Shown one piece after another: positions 15,935 through 24,258 of a stretch of 64,000 bases of DNA. The DNA lies in the NCBI GenBank assembly GCA_030747075.1, contig JASLLL010000007.1:45048-109047 (forward strand). Reading direction: 5' to 3'. Numbering within the stretch: the first letter of the stretch is position 1; each line of letters starts with the position of its first letter. The DNA comes from Gemmatimonadota bacterium. Lineage in GTDB: Bacteria; ARS69. The position numbers and the translations under genes are program-made. The notes beneath the pieces were generated by a model. The model saw only the letters and a list, made by a program, of their open reading frames with translations. It was not told where the DNA came from and made no database searches.

Positions 15935-17511
15935 GACGCCCCTCCGGCAGGGCGCCAGCGGTGGACCTCTACCAACGCCCCGCGCGAATCCATCGGCGCC
16001 TCAGCAACGCGGTCGCGGCGGTACGGGTAGTTGGCCTCTCCGGCGTAGAGCACCGACACGGGCTCGAGGCGATGCATGACCTCCTGGAACTCCCGCCAGA
16101 TCCGTTTCGTCTCTTCCCGATCCTGTGTCACACGCGCCCGATCCATCAGGCTGTCCGTAACCGGATGAGAGAACGAAATGGAGTTGTGCCCGCCTGCGAT
16201 CGCGCGCGTGTGAAAGTTGTCCTCCGGGTCGAAGACGAAATCAGTGCGGCTCGCCAGCACCGTCGCGTCAAAGTCCTTTGCGTAGATCTTCTCCAGATAG
16301 ACCGTCCACTCAAAGAACTCCGTATCCACGCCAATCCCCAGTTCTTGATAGTCCGCCTGCACCATCGTCGCGATTTCCTCCGAGATCTCGTTTCCTGAAA
16401 TCAGCGTGAAGGTGAACTCAAAGCGTTGACCGTCCTTCATGCGGATGCCCTTTGAGTCGCGCTCCGACCACCCCGCTTCGTCGAGAAGTCGTCCGGCAGC
16501 CGCCGGGTCGAAGGGGTACGGCTCGATCCCCGGGTGAAACGCCCAGTGTTCCGGATAGATGGTCGTCGCGATAACCTGTCCAAAGCCGACCCGGAACGCA
16601 TCCACGATCGTCTGCCGGTCGGTCACCATCGTGAGTGCCCGGCGAACACGCGGGTCGGCGAACAACGCGGCGCGATGATTCCAGCCGATATAGGTATAGG
16701 TCCGATCGGAGAAGCGCCCGAACCCGTACTCGGCGCGGCCTTCCAGTGCCTGAAAGAAGCGGCTGGGCATCCGATGGTACACATGCACGCCGCCCGTCTC
16801 CAGTTCGGTGCGGAGCGTCGTTTCTTCGGGGATGATCCGGAACACAAGCCTGTCGAAGCCGGCCCGCCCGAGCGCGCAGGTCTCGCTGGCGTCGAAGACC
16901 AGGCGATCCTCCGCCACCCACTCCCGCAGTCGCCAGAACGCATTCCCCACGGGCGCCCGGTTGAAGGGGAGCGACGGAAGCGCCGCTGCCGTAGCGCCGG
17001 AGAGGAGGTGCGCGGGCAGAACATGAAAGCGCGTGTCATTCACCGGTTCCGCCACCGCCTTCCGGAAGCGAAAGCGCACTGTCCGCGGGTCCGGAGCGTC
17101 ACACGACTCAATGTGGCGAATCTGTCCCTTGTCGCGATAGGGAATGTCCGGGTCCGCCATTCGGTCGAAGGTGAACTTTACATCGTCGGCGGTAGTCGGG
17201 ACACCATCCTCCCAGACAACATCCTCGCGAAGCGTGTAAGTCAGAACGAGTCCATCGTCAGAGAGTTCCCAGGACTCGGCGAGCATCGGACGATCTGCAA
17301 GTTCCGGCGGAGGCCCGAAATCCGTGAGCTTCAGGAAGAGGAGATCGGCCATCTCGGTCGCCTGCGAACTGGTCGAAAGAAGCGGGTTCAGAAGATCCGG
17401 CTGGTAGCCCATTCCCCAGACCAGCGTCCGTCCCGCCCCGTTACCGGGGGAACCGCACGAAAGCCCCATCAGCACAACCGCCGCGAGGAGGAATGCGAGG
17501 GTGGCCCTCAC
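15931..17511 (-). CDS. Peptide-binding lipoprotein (solute-binding family 5), first copy
   Basis: A 526-residue protein starting at GTG 17511, which overlaps the stop of the upstream membrane-protein gene (GTGA). Signal helix FLLAAVVLMGLSC ends in a lipobox cysteine. Family 5 landmarks are LREDVVWEDGVPTTADDVKF, FNRAPVGNAFWRLREW and RRALTMVTDRQTIVDAFRVG. Sequences upstream of 17511 in this frame are the shadow of the membrane gene and are excluded. It is paralogous to the next gene. The tight coupling to a gene of unknown function upstream is the notable point: peptide uptake and the MutL-centred module appear to be expressed together. Confidence 0.92.
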   Translation of the reverse strand: MRATLAFLLAAVVLMGLSCGSPGNGAGRTLVWGMGYQPDLLNPLLSTSSQATEMADLLFLKLTDFGPPPELADRPMLAESWELSDDGLVLTYTLREDVVWEDGVPTTADDVKFTFDRMADPDIPYRDKGQIRHIESCDAPDPRTVRFRFRKAVAEPVNDTRFHVLPAHLLSGATAAALPSLPFNRAPVGNAFWRLREWVAEDRLVFDASETCALGRAGFDRLVFRIIPEETTLRTELETGGVHVYHRMPSRFFQALEGRAEYGFGRFSDRTYTYIGWNHRAALFADPRVRRALTMVTDRQTIVDAFRVGFGQVIATTIYPEHWAFHPGIEPYPFDPAAAGRLLDEAGWSERDSKGIRMKDGQRFEFTFTLISGNEISEEIATMVQADYQELGIGVDTEFFEWTVYLEKIYAKDFDATVLASRTDFVFDPEDNFHTRAIAGGHNSISFSHPVTDSLMDRARVTQDREETKRIWREFQEVMHRLEPVSVLYAGEANYPYRRDRVAEAPMDSRGALVEVHRWRPAGGAS

Positions 17512-18200
17512 CCGGCATCCTCTTCCGACGCGCCTCTCCCGCCACGCCTCGCCCAGAGGGCCAGGAAGACCGCGACGCACACCAGCAGCATCCACGACAC
17601 CCGGCCATGCGCGATAAGATCCCGAGAGCGCCCGATGGCCAGCGAGATCCGCGACATCACCGTGTATCCGAAACTCGCGCCGAAGGACACCATCAGGAAC
17701 CAGACGCCGATCCGCGTCACAACCCCCAGCGCCCCGCGATGCTCTCTTGAGAAGTAGAAGTACAGGAGGCTGGATGACAGCCCCAGCACCAGGATGGCAT
17801 TGCTCACGGCTCCTGCCCCGCCGTGCACCACATCCAACATCGTCGACTGAAGCTGGATGATGAGATCTCCCGACCCGAATGCCACAACATTGATCCCCGA
17901 ATACATCCCCACGACGAAGGCCAGCGGCCACCTGGACAACCAGGAGTGCTTTTCGGAAAACCGCGTGAACATGAGAAGGGAGAGCCCCAGAGGAATCCAC
18001 TTGAGCAGATCCCCCTCCGCAAGCGGAACGATGAGGTTGGGCCGCACCGTCTCCTGCCAGGCCATGGCGATCCCGTACCCCGCCGTGATCCCCACAAAGA
18101 CATGCTCGGCGAACTTGTACAGAGGATTGTCCCGATACAGGAAGCTCAGTATGCAGAATGTGAGTGCCAGGCTGATCCACACATGCAGAGCGTCGATCAT
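17508..18200 (-). CDS. Seven-helix inner-membrane protein of unknown function
   Basis: A 230-residue, very hydrophobic protein with about seven membrane segments (for example ALHVWISLALTFCILSFLY, FVGITAGYGIAMAW, GLSLLMFTRF and WMLLVCVAVFLALWA). It has a cytoplasmic basic/acidic tail (ARRGGRGASEEDAG). No family motif is recognised. ATG overlaps the upstream stop by 4 bases, and its own stop overlaps the first peptide-binding gene by 4, so it sits inside a translationally coupled chain. It is probably a structural or channel subunit of the membrane complex encoded by 17.5-23.8 kb, though this is inferred only from the operon. Confidence 0.72.
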   Translation of the reverse strand: MIDALHVWISLALTFCILSFLYRDNPLYKFAEHVFVGITAGYGIAMAWQETVRPNLIVPLAEGDLLKWIPLGLSLLMFTRFSEKHSWLSRWPLAFVVGMYSGINVVAFGSGDLIIQLQSTMLDVVHGGAGAVSNAILVLGLSSSLLYFYFSREHRGALGVVTRIGVWFLMVSFGASFGYTVMSRISLAIGRSRDLIAHGRVSWMLLVCVAVFLALWARRGGRGASEEDAG

Positions 18201-19039
18201 GACTCTCTCCGCCGACGAAGGAAGTACATCACATTCCCGAAGAGAATGAACACGATGATCAGCACATGGCTCGCGCTCTGCGCCGCCATCCCTCCGACCG
18301 CTTCCCCCGGACGCCCCACGAGAAGTTCATACTCGGCCGCGCCCTTCATTCCGGCCGAGAGCCCGACCAGTTGCTTGGGAATGGCCTGATAGTACGGCAC
18401 ATAGTCCGGCCCGCTCACCGCTGTACACGCGCCGCCGATCCGCACTCCGTACTGGCTCCGTGCGATCTGGACATACTCCTTGATCCCGGGCACCCCGGCG
18501 GAGACATTGATCAGCATCTCCACATCGTCATAGCGAAACACCTCGCGCATGAGCGGCAGCGAATCCACCGGTGTCCCGTCGCGGTCGAAGGGGAAGGCCT
18601 CGTGAATCGACTTCCCCATGGAGCGAATCACGATCTGCCGACCCTCCTTGTAGCCCAGGTGCACATAATCCACGCCCGGGACATATCCATACTCCGACTC
18701 CAGCCCCACTTCCTCCAGCACCCTCTCCGTGATGGGAGGAGCCGGTGCCCACAGGCTGACCATGACCATGCGAATCCGCTTTTCCGCCAGATGATGCAGG
18801 ACCGCAATGTGGAAGGGGAGCAACTCCGGTTTTCCCGGGGGATCGTAGTCTGCGGACACCAGCACGATCGACCCTTCCGGCAATGCCTCTACGGCATCGT
18901 ACAGATCCCGCACCATCGGTGAGATCGGGATGGGCAGGCTCACCGGAAACAGGAGCGGAAGCATGATCGCCAGCGAGAGAATGACGAAGAGCCACCGTCG
19001 GTCCACGAACTCCAGCCTATGGAAGAATCCACCGGTCAT
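18197..19039 (-). CDS. Membrane-anchored protein of unknown function
   Basis: A 280-residue protein with one helix near the N-terminus (FVILSLAIMLPLLFPVSLPI) and one at the C-terminus (SHVLIIVFILFGNVMYFL). They bracket a soluble domain of about 200 residues. That domain alternates strands and helices (GSIVLVSADYDPPGKPELLP, RIRMVMVSLWAP, GVDYVHLGYKEG, VEMLINVSAGVPGIKEYVQI), suggesting a Rossmann-like sheet. I do not recognise the family. It begins 3 bases after the upstream stop and overlaps the downstream start by 4. Its soluble domain is similar in style to that of the 19688-20833 protein, so the two may be partners. Confidence 0.72.
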   Translation of the reverse strand: MTGGFFHRLEFVDRRWLFVILSLAIMLPLLFPVSLPIPISPMVRDLYDAVEALPEGSIVLVSADYDPPGKPELLPFHIAVLHHLAEKRIRMVMVSLWAPAPPITERVLEEVGLESEYGYVPGVDYVHLGYKEGRQIVIRSMGKSIHEAFPFDRDGTPVDSLPLMREVFRYDDVEMLINVSAGVPGIKEYVQIARSQYGVRIGGACTAVSGPDYVPYYQAIPKQLVGLSAGMKGAAEYELLVGRPGEAVGGMAAQSASHVLIIVFILFGNVMYFLRRRRES

Positions 19040-19042
19040 GGA

Positions 19043-19678
19043 CTACTTGCCCCCCAGATGCGCGCGTTCCAGCCCGAGGATGACACGCAGTCCCGTAGAG
19101 ATGGCGCCGAGCGCGGCCCCCATCAGGATGGCTCGCTTCCCCGCCAGATTGGGGACCTCCATGATCCAGTCCTTCACGCCCGGGAACCCGCCGAGAAAGG
19201 ACTCCGGCCCCCAGATGTACGCGCCCACCGGAACCTGCCCGAGCATCACGATGACCGCCGCACCGAGCAGCAAGACCGCTTCCGTGCTCCTTGCCCGGAA
19301 GGCCCGGTACGCTGCGGAAGTGATGAAGAACGCAAGGAGCGAAAACATGGTGGCGCCCAACGGATCAAAGACGGTGTCGTACAGCCAGAGGAAAGGGCCG
19401 CCCTTGTGGTCGTGGAAGATCCCCAGTCCTGCCATCCCGACAAGGCTCACGACAAGGACAGCGCTGTAGGCCCATCCCTCGTCGCGGCGAGAGATGCGCC
19501 CGCCATGAATCCGCAGGACATTGGCCACGGCCAGCACATAGGTGAAGGCCACGACGATGAGCCCCCACTGCTCCATCTCTGTCACGAATGCCGCGAAGGA
19601 GCGATGCGGCACGAAGAACTCCGCGATCATCACCGTTCCGGCCACCAGCGTCAGAACCCAGGGAACCCAGCGTTTCAT
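19043..19678 (-). CDS. Six-helix inner-membrane protein of unknown function
   Basis: A 211-residue membrane protein with about six helices (VLTLVAGTVMIAEFFV, GLIVVAFTYVLAVANVL, YSAVLVVSLVGMAGLGIF, MFSLLAFFITSAAYRAF, VLLLGAAVIVMLGQVPVGAY, AILMGAALGAISTGLRVIL). The loop HDHKGGPFLWLYDTVFDPLG and the GATMFSLLAFFITSAAYRAFR stretch are distinctive and look conserved rather than random hydrophobic sequence. Function unknown. It lies 9 bases after the upstream gene and 3 bases before the next. Confidence 0.72.
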   Translation of the reverse strand: MKRWVPWVLTLVAGTVMIAEFFVPHRSFAAFVTEMEQWGLIVVAFTYVLAVANVLRIHGGRISRRDEGWAYSAVLVVSLVGMAGLGIFHDHKGGPFLWLYDTVFDPLGATMFSLLAFFITSAAYRAFRARSTEAVLLLGAAVIVMLGQVPVGAYIWGPESFLGGFPGVKDWIMEVPNLAGKRAILMGAALGAISTGLRVILGLERAHLGGK

Positions 19679-19687
19679 TCCGTCCTC

Positions 19688-20833
19688 CTACCGCACCAGG
19701 AACCAGTCGCGGAAGCCCGAGACTCCCAGCGACTCCATGAGAGTACCGACAAGCAGAAGACTCACGAACAACACCTTCGCCCAGTCCGCGGCCTTCAAGT
19801 TGGAGAGGAGCATGGGATCTTCGGACATGTAGGCGCTTGCCGCAAAAAACTCCTCACCGATCAGTGTGTAATCGCACGCGGCAATAAAGAACGGCAACTG
19901 CGTCACCTCCGCTGTCCCCGCGATCTGGATGGAGCCCGCGGCAAAGCCTGTCTCGGCGAAAATCAGCGACTCCGCAAAGAAGCGGCCCAGATAGAGATTC
20001 GCGGCAGGCTTCTCGCGCAGGATGATCCCGTTGACCCCGGCGCAGTAGGCAAACTGCTCGGTCGAGATGAAACGCACCGAGTCCGTCTGATACGCATCCG
20101 GACGCCCCGCTTCCATGCAGGACTGCTTCACCACCTCGTCCGCCACTGCCATGACGAATGGTGTCCGAGTGGGGACGCGCACCGGCACATCGTGACGGGC
20201 CGTCTCCCGGGCGACACGCGAGAGGATCATCATCGACGCGATGGTCTGGATGTCTTCCACATCCTCGATCCCGGGAACATAGAGAACCGAGCGGCCCATT
20301 TCCGTCGCCCGGCCGATGGCCTCGTCGATCGCGGCGACTGCCGGCAACTTCCTCACATGGAACCGTGCGCCCCGCGATGCACGCGCGATATTCACCAGGA
20401 CAAACGCGAAGAAGGTGGACAGAAGAAGGAGAACATTGATGCGTTGAGAGTTGAAGAACTGCGGCTTTGAAACTGCGGGCGCGGTCTCTGCCGGAAGAGA
20501 CTCACTGCCGTCAGGGAACAGGGTCGTCAAACGATAGACGAGGGACACGCCATCGGGCGGCCCCTCCTCATTGCCGTTCCTGGCATCGATAAAGACGCCC
20601 TCGGACAGCGCGACCACTCCCACATCGCGTGCAACTCCGTCCTCACCCACGCGCTCCAGCCGGACCCGAAGATCCTCCGGCGCACTCTCCGGCACATCCC
20701 AGCGAACGGTGATGGACCGTCCGCCGTCGTCGGGTGTGTCGTGCGCCGCGAGCCCCTCCGGCACCCGGCTGGCACCGGCGGGGACTGCCGGCGCTATCGC
20801 CAGAGAGACGGCCAGTGCCGCGGCGCGGATCAA
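19688..20833 (-). CDS. Exported N-domain / cytoplasmic-domain membrane protein (possibly DUF6754-like)
   Basis: A 381-residue protein. A signal helix (AAALAVSLAIAPAVPAGA) is followed by a fibronectin-III-like domain of about 85 residues (ITVRWDVPESAPEDLRVRLE to LVYRLTTLFPDGSES). A membrane helix comes next (INVLLLLSTFFAFVLVNIA). A soluble alpha/beta domain of about 200 residues follows (SVLYVPGIEDVEDIQTIASM, TPFVMAVADEVVKQ, FISTEQFAYCAGVNGI). It closes with a last helix (VLFVSLLLVGTLMESLGV). From memory this resembles proteins annotated DUF6754, but that is untested. It would link periplasmic recognition to a cytoplasmic module and overlaps the upstream gene by 4 bases. Confidence 0.7.
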   Translation of the reverse strand: MIRAAALAVSLAIAPAVPAGASRVPEGLAAHDTPDDGGRSITVRWDVPESAPEDLRVRLERVGEDGVARDVGVVALSEGVFIDARNGNEEGPPDGVSLVYRLTTLFPDGSESLPAETAPAVSKPQFFNSQRINVLLLLSTFFAFVLVNIARASRGARFHVRKLPAVAAIDEAIGRATEMGRSVLYVPGIEDVEDIQTIASMMILSRVARETARHDVPVRVPTRTPFVMAVADEVVKQSCMEAGRPDAYQTDSVRFISTEQFAYCAGVNGIILREKPAANLYLGRFFAESLIFAETGFAAGSIQIAGTAEVTQLPFFIAACDYTLIGEEFFAASAYMSEDPMLLSNLKAADWAKVLFVSLLLVGTLMESLGVSGFRDWFLVR

Positions 20834-21957
20834 CTCTCGATGATCTCTACATTGGCCCGCGGGAGCATGTGGTCCTCTCCGTTCGGCAGCTTCACATGAA
20901 GGACCCGGACCATCGCGCCCGACGGGAGTTCGTGAAGCGGCGACGGAAGACCCTGCACAATCCCCAGTTCTCCGAAGTGCGGCTCCCGAATGATCCGAAC
21001 CTGCGTACCCGTCTGGAGCCCGCCCGCCACCACGGCGGCCACCGGCCCTCCCTCGGCACGGACATCCGACCGAGGGACCACAATCTCCGGCCGAATCACG
21101 CCGGCCCGAATCTGCGTGGCTCCGTTGATCGAGGCTTCCATTCCCACGCAGGAGCGAAGCAGATCGAAGGTGGCCTGCGCCATGCCGATCTGGCCGAAAC
21201 CTTCCGTAATGACGACGGTCAGCCCTTTTTCCTCGTTCCCCGTGATCGCCACGCCGATGTCGTAGCCGAGGAAGTCACGGATGGTCGCATCGTCGATCCC
21301 GCCGGCGACGATGCCGAGAACGCCGCACGAAACCGCCTTCTCCAGCGCGGCGGAGGTGACCAGCGAGCCACCCACCAGAATGGTCCCTTCATGCTCGGCC
21401 GCAATTCCCGTGGCTTCCAGCACTTCGTCCGGAGACTCCACCGCCATCATGACCTTGCCGCAGGTCTCCCCGCCGATCCCGAAAATCCCCTGAATGAAAC
21501 TGCCGTGGGTCTGCACCACCGCGCCTTCGCCCTCGCGGACCTCCACGACCTCTCCATCGACATAGGCATCCACCTCCACCGGCATGGGCGGTTCCCGGAG
21601 TAGAACCTGCCCCGTCACGCTGGACACATTCTCAATGGTGCCTCGAATGGGAGACTTCACGCTCGACTTGAAGAGCCCGAACAGCGTGGAACTCCGCGCG
21701 ATGATGTCGTCCTTTTCGACGGCGTCGCCGGGGTGCTTCTCCATCTTCTCGGGAACCTCTTCGGGCAACACCGAAAGCAGATTCGCAACATTCACACTGT
21801 GAACATTCCCCGGAAGTTCCGTGCGAGCCACCACCTGTTCGGATGTGACCCGGTCCCCCGAGGCCACCACTACCTCTCCGCGAAGGGGAAGAATGCGCTC
21901 CTTGTTGAGCGCGGTGAGTTCGGTAACCCGGAGCCCGGGCGTGTACGCGTGTGCCAT
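20830..21957 (-). CDS. Soluble protein with RnfC/biotinyl-type barrel-sandwich domain and KOW-like C-terminus
   Basis: A 375-residue cytoplasmic protein. Residues about 15-55 resemble the RnfC N-terminal beta structure (ILPLRGEVVVASGDRVTSEQ). Residues about 70-135 form a lipoyl/biotinyl-like barrel-sandwich (GDAVEKDDIIARS, SPIRGTIENVSSVTGQVLL) without the lysine used for cofactor attachment. A glycine-rich alpha/beta part follows (GTILVGGSLVTSAALEKAVS, GVLGIVAGGIDDATI, ITEGFGQIGM). The C-terminal 60 residues resemble a KOW-type barrel (LQTGTQVRIIREPHFGELGI). No iron-sulfur ligands are visible. It lies 24 bases after the MutL-like gene and overlaps the next by 4, so it is probably a partner of the actin-fold protein. 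Confidence 0.65.
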   Translation of the reverse strand: MAHAYTPGLRVTELTALNKERILPLRGEVVVASGDRVTSEQVVARTELPGNVHSVNVANLLSVLPEEVPEKMEKHPGDAVEKDDIIARSSTLFGLFKSSVKSPIRGTIENVSSVTGQVLLREPPMPVEVDAYVDGEVVEVREGEGAVVQTHGSFIQGIFGIGGETCGKVMMAVESPDEVLEATGIAAEHEGTILVGGSLVTSAALEKAVSCGVLGIVAGGIDDATIRDFLGYDIGVAITGNEEKGLTVVITEGFGQIGMAQATFDLLRSCVGMEASINGATQIRAGVIRPEIVVPRSDVRAEGGPVAAVVAGGLQTGTQVRIIREPHFGELGIVQGLPSPLHELPSGAMVRVLHVKLPNGEDHMLPRANVEIIES

Positions 21958-21981
21958 CGTTTATCCTCTCTTCCGGGCGGG

Positions 21982-23820
21982 TCAGACGACCGCCGCGGCC
22001 TCCTCGGTGGGGTACGCGTCCATGGCCGTCGTCCACCCGCGCAGCTTCTCCACGCGATCCGGATCCGCCGGGTCCAGCGCGAGCGGCCGCCCGCGACCAT
22101 CGAGTACGAGTCCTGTGACGCCGCCGTGAAGCGTCGTCTCAACCAGCTTCCCGGGGCCATTCCCGAGATCGCAGCCCTTGGCGGGAGTCAGGCGCGCGAG
22201 CACCGTCGTCCCCGGCCCCAGCGGCAGCAATACCAGATCCCCGCTGGCCACCTTGTGCGTCTCCGTCAAGCCCTCTTCGGAAGTGAGCTCCGCCGTGAGG
22301 ATGGTCTTCCCGGGCTTCACTGATCCCACGGGAGCCACGCAGGTCCCCAGCCAGATCAGGCAGTCCTTCTCGAAGACCTCGGTGGCCGCTTCCGGATGCA
22401 CCGCGGCCAGAACCCCCAGTTGCGGCATCATGAAGATGGAGTCCACGCCCAGCCGGGTAATGCCCTCCGGCAGGAACGCATCCACCATCATCATCGCGGA
22501 CTGATTGCGTCGGGGGGCGTGGGAAAGGACGCCGCCGGAACCGATGAGCAGGTCCAGCGACATCATATCGACAATGGTCTCCCCGGTGCTGGACTGCGCG
22601 AAGGTATCCGATACCGTCCGCTCCTTCTGGACGCCGCGCAGACCGACCGCCATATCCTTGTGCTGAACGAAGGCCAGGCGAAGCGCCTCCCGTGCGAGCG
22701 CCTGCTCCACCATCAACGCCTCCATCGTGTGCGGAATGGTGGTGGGGCGAATCATCTTGTTCCGAATCCGGTTTCGCAACCCCTTCTCCTCTACCGTGAA
22801 CGGAACCCAGCGCATCACATTCTCGATGCCGGCTTCGGTCAGCACATTGGAGATGGAATAGCTCATGCCGAGATTGGCGGAGACGGTCCGGTTGAAGACA
22901 TCCCCAAAGACCGAGAACACATCGGTGGTAGCCCCGCCGATATCCACACCGACCACATTCAGTCCCTGCTGCTCGGCAATGGTGCGGATGATGTTCCCTA
23001 CCGCCCCCGGCGTCGGCATGATGGGAACGCCCACCCAATCCATGAGCTTCCGGTAGCCGGGAGCCTGCGCCATGACATGCTCCATGAACAGGTCGTGGAT
23101 CTTCTCCCGGGCCGGGCCGAGGTTCTCGCGCTCCATCACCGGCCGCAGGTTGTCCACGACAGCCAGATCCGTCTTCTCGCCCAGCGTCGATTCGATCTGT
23201 TCCGACGCCTTGCGGTTCCCGGCATAGATGACAGGGAGCTGATAGGTGCTGCCCAGGCGCGGGCGCGGGTCTGCTGCGGAGATAATCTCCGCCAGTTTGA
23301 CGACATGCTCCACGGTTCCGCCGTCGATACCGCCTGAGAGGAGGATCATGTCCGGGCGCAGATGACGAATGCGTCGGATCTGCTCGTGCGGAAGCCGCCC
23401 GTCATTGGAAGCCAGCGCATCCATCACGATGGCACCGGCTCCCAGAGCGGCGCGCTCCGCGCTTTCGGCGGTCATGGTCTTGACCACGCCCGCGACCATC
23501 ATCTGAAGCCCACCGCCCGCACTGGAGGTGGAGACATAGAGGTCCACGCCCGTTCCGTCTTCCCGGCAGGGCGTCACGATTCCGTCGCCCTCCAGGAACT
23601 TCCGGTCCGCGAGCTCTTCGACCTCTTCGATGGCATTGAGAACTCCCTTCGTCACATCTTCGAAGGGCGCCTCTACGGTCGTGGGAGCTTCCCCGCGAAC
23701 GATGAGGCGGTACTCTCCTTCCCGATACTCAATCAGGATGGCCTTCGTCGTCGTACTCCCGCAGTCCGTGGCCAGAATGCTCCGGATCTGCGAAGGGTCC
23801 AGCGTGGGTATCTCCGACAT
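21982..23820 (-). CDS. MutL-type (glutamate mutase L-like) actin/hexokinase-fold ATPase
   Basis: A 612-residue protein of the MutL family (not the mismatch-repair MutL), named from a gene next to glutamate mutase. The phosphate-1 motif is ILATDCGSTTTKAILIE (about residues 14-30). A second ASKHA block is GVDIGGATTDVFSVFGDVFN (about residues 292-311). GGIDGGTVEHVVKLAEI and LIGSGGVLSHAPRRNQSAM complete the ATP-binding fold. Such proteins are proposed to act as reactivases or chaperones for B12 enzymes. No glutamate mutase or other B12 enzyme is visible here, so the client may instead be the co-encoded membrane module. It starts 69 bases after the small conserved-looking gene, with GAGGAAGAG just upstream. 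Confidence 0.85.
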   Translation of the reverse strand: MSEIPTLDPSQIRSILATDCGSTTTKAILIEYREGEYRLIVRGEAPTTVEAPFEDVTKGVLNAIEEVEELADRKFLEGDGIVTPCREDGTGVDLYVSTSSAGGGLQMMVAGVVKTMTAESAERAALGAGAIVMDALASNDGRLPHEQIRRIRHLRPDMILLSGGIDGGTVEHVVKLAEIISAADPRPRLGSTYQLPVIYAGNRKASEQIESTLGEKTDLAVVDNLRPVMERENLGPAREKIHDLFMEHVMAQAPGYRKLMDWVGVPIMPTPGAVGNIIRTIAEQQGLNVVGVDIGGATTDVFSVFGDVFNRTVSANLGMSYSISNVLTEAGIENVMRWVPFTVEEKGLRNRIRNKMIRPTTIPHTMEALMVEQALAREALRLAFVQHKDMAVGLRGVQKERTVSDTFAQSSTGETIVDMMSLDLLIGSGGVLSHAPRRNQSAMMMVDAFLPEGITRLGVDSIFMMPQLGVLAAVHPEAATEVFEKDCLIWLGTCVAPVGSVKPGKTILTAELTSEEGLTETHKVASGDLVLLPLGPGTTVLARLTPAKGCDLGNGPGKLVETTLHGGVTGLVLDGRGRPLALDPADPDRVEKLRGWTTAMDAYPTEEAAAVV

Positions 23821-23889
23821 CTCTTCCTCGTTCTCGATCCCGGCGAGCCCGGAGTCCCCCCCCGGTCGATTCCCCCGAAGGAGAAACCG

Positions 23890-24258
23890 TTACGCCTTCA
23901 GTTTTCGCTTCTTCTCTTCCGCGCGCTCGATGCGCACAATCATCCTCTCCATGGTGCTTCGATCTTCCAGAAGCAATGCCACGCGATCCAGTTCCTTCGC
24001 GTCAAACACCGTGTGAACAATCGGCGACAGAAAGTGGAGAAACTGGCTTCCCACGAACGACAGCGGCTTCGACGACTCCAACATGAACACCGCCGGAACC
24101 TCCATCCCCCAGCGCACCACTGCGGCCGCGATGCGGTCCAGGAGTTCCTCGTCCTCCTGAGAGAGAGCCCCCCCATGCTCGCGGATCGGCGGAGGCGCCC
24201 CTCCCGACTCTTCAGGCCGACGCGGCTCCGTCTTTCTGCCCCACCATTTCTTCAGCAA
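23890..24258 (-). CDS. Small conserved-looking protein of unknown function
   Basis: A 122-residue protein with a basic head (LKKWWGRK), an acidic helical segment (LSQEDEELLDRIAAAVVRWG) and then VPAVFMLESSKPLSFVGSQF. That last stretch looks like a conserved motif in which a proline-rich turn precedes a helix. A charged helical tail follows (MERMIVRIERAEEKKRKLKA). I do not know the family. The TTG start at 24258 has GAGGTG 7 bases upstream and lies inside the end of the preceding gene (47-base overlap in another frame), which implies coupled expression. It lies immediately upstream of the MutL-type gene and probably belongs to its module. Confidence 0.68.
   Translation of the reverse strand: MLKKWWGRKTEPRRPEESGGAPPPIREHGGALSQEDEELLDRIAAAVVRWGMEVPAVFMLESSKPLSFVGSQFLHFLSPIVHTVFDAKELDRVALLLEDRSTMERMIVRIERAEEKKRKLKA

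Noticed and set aside
21982-23820. DNA mismatch-repair MutL
   Set aside because: The name is shared, but the motifs are those of an actin/hexokinase-fold ATPase (DCGSTTTK and DIGGATTD), with no GHKL ATPase motifs.
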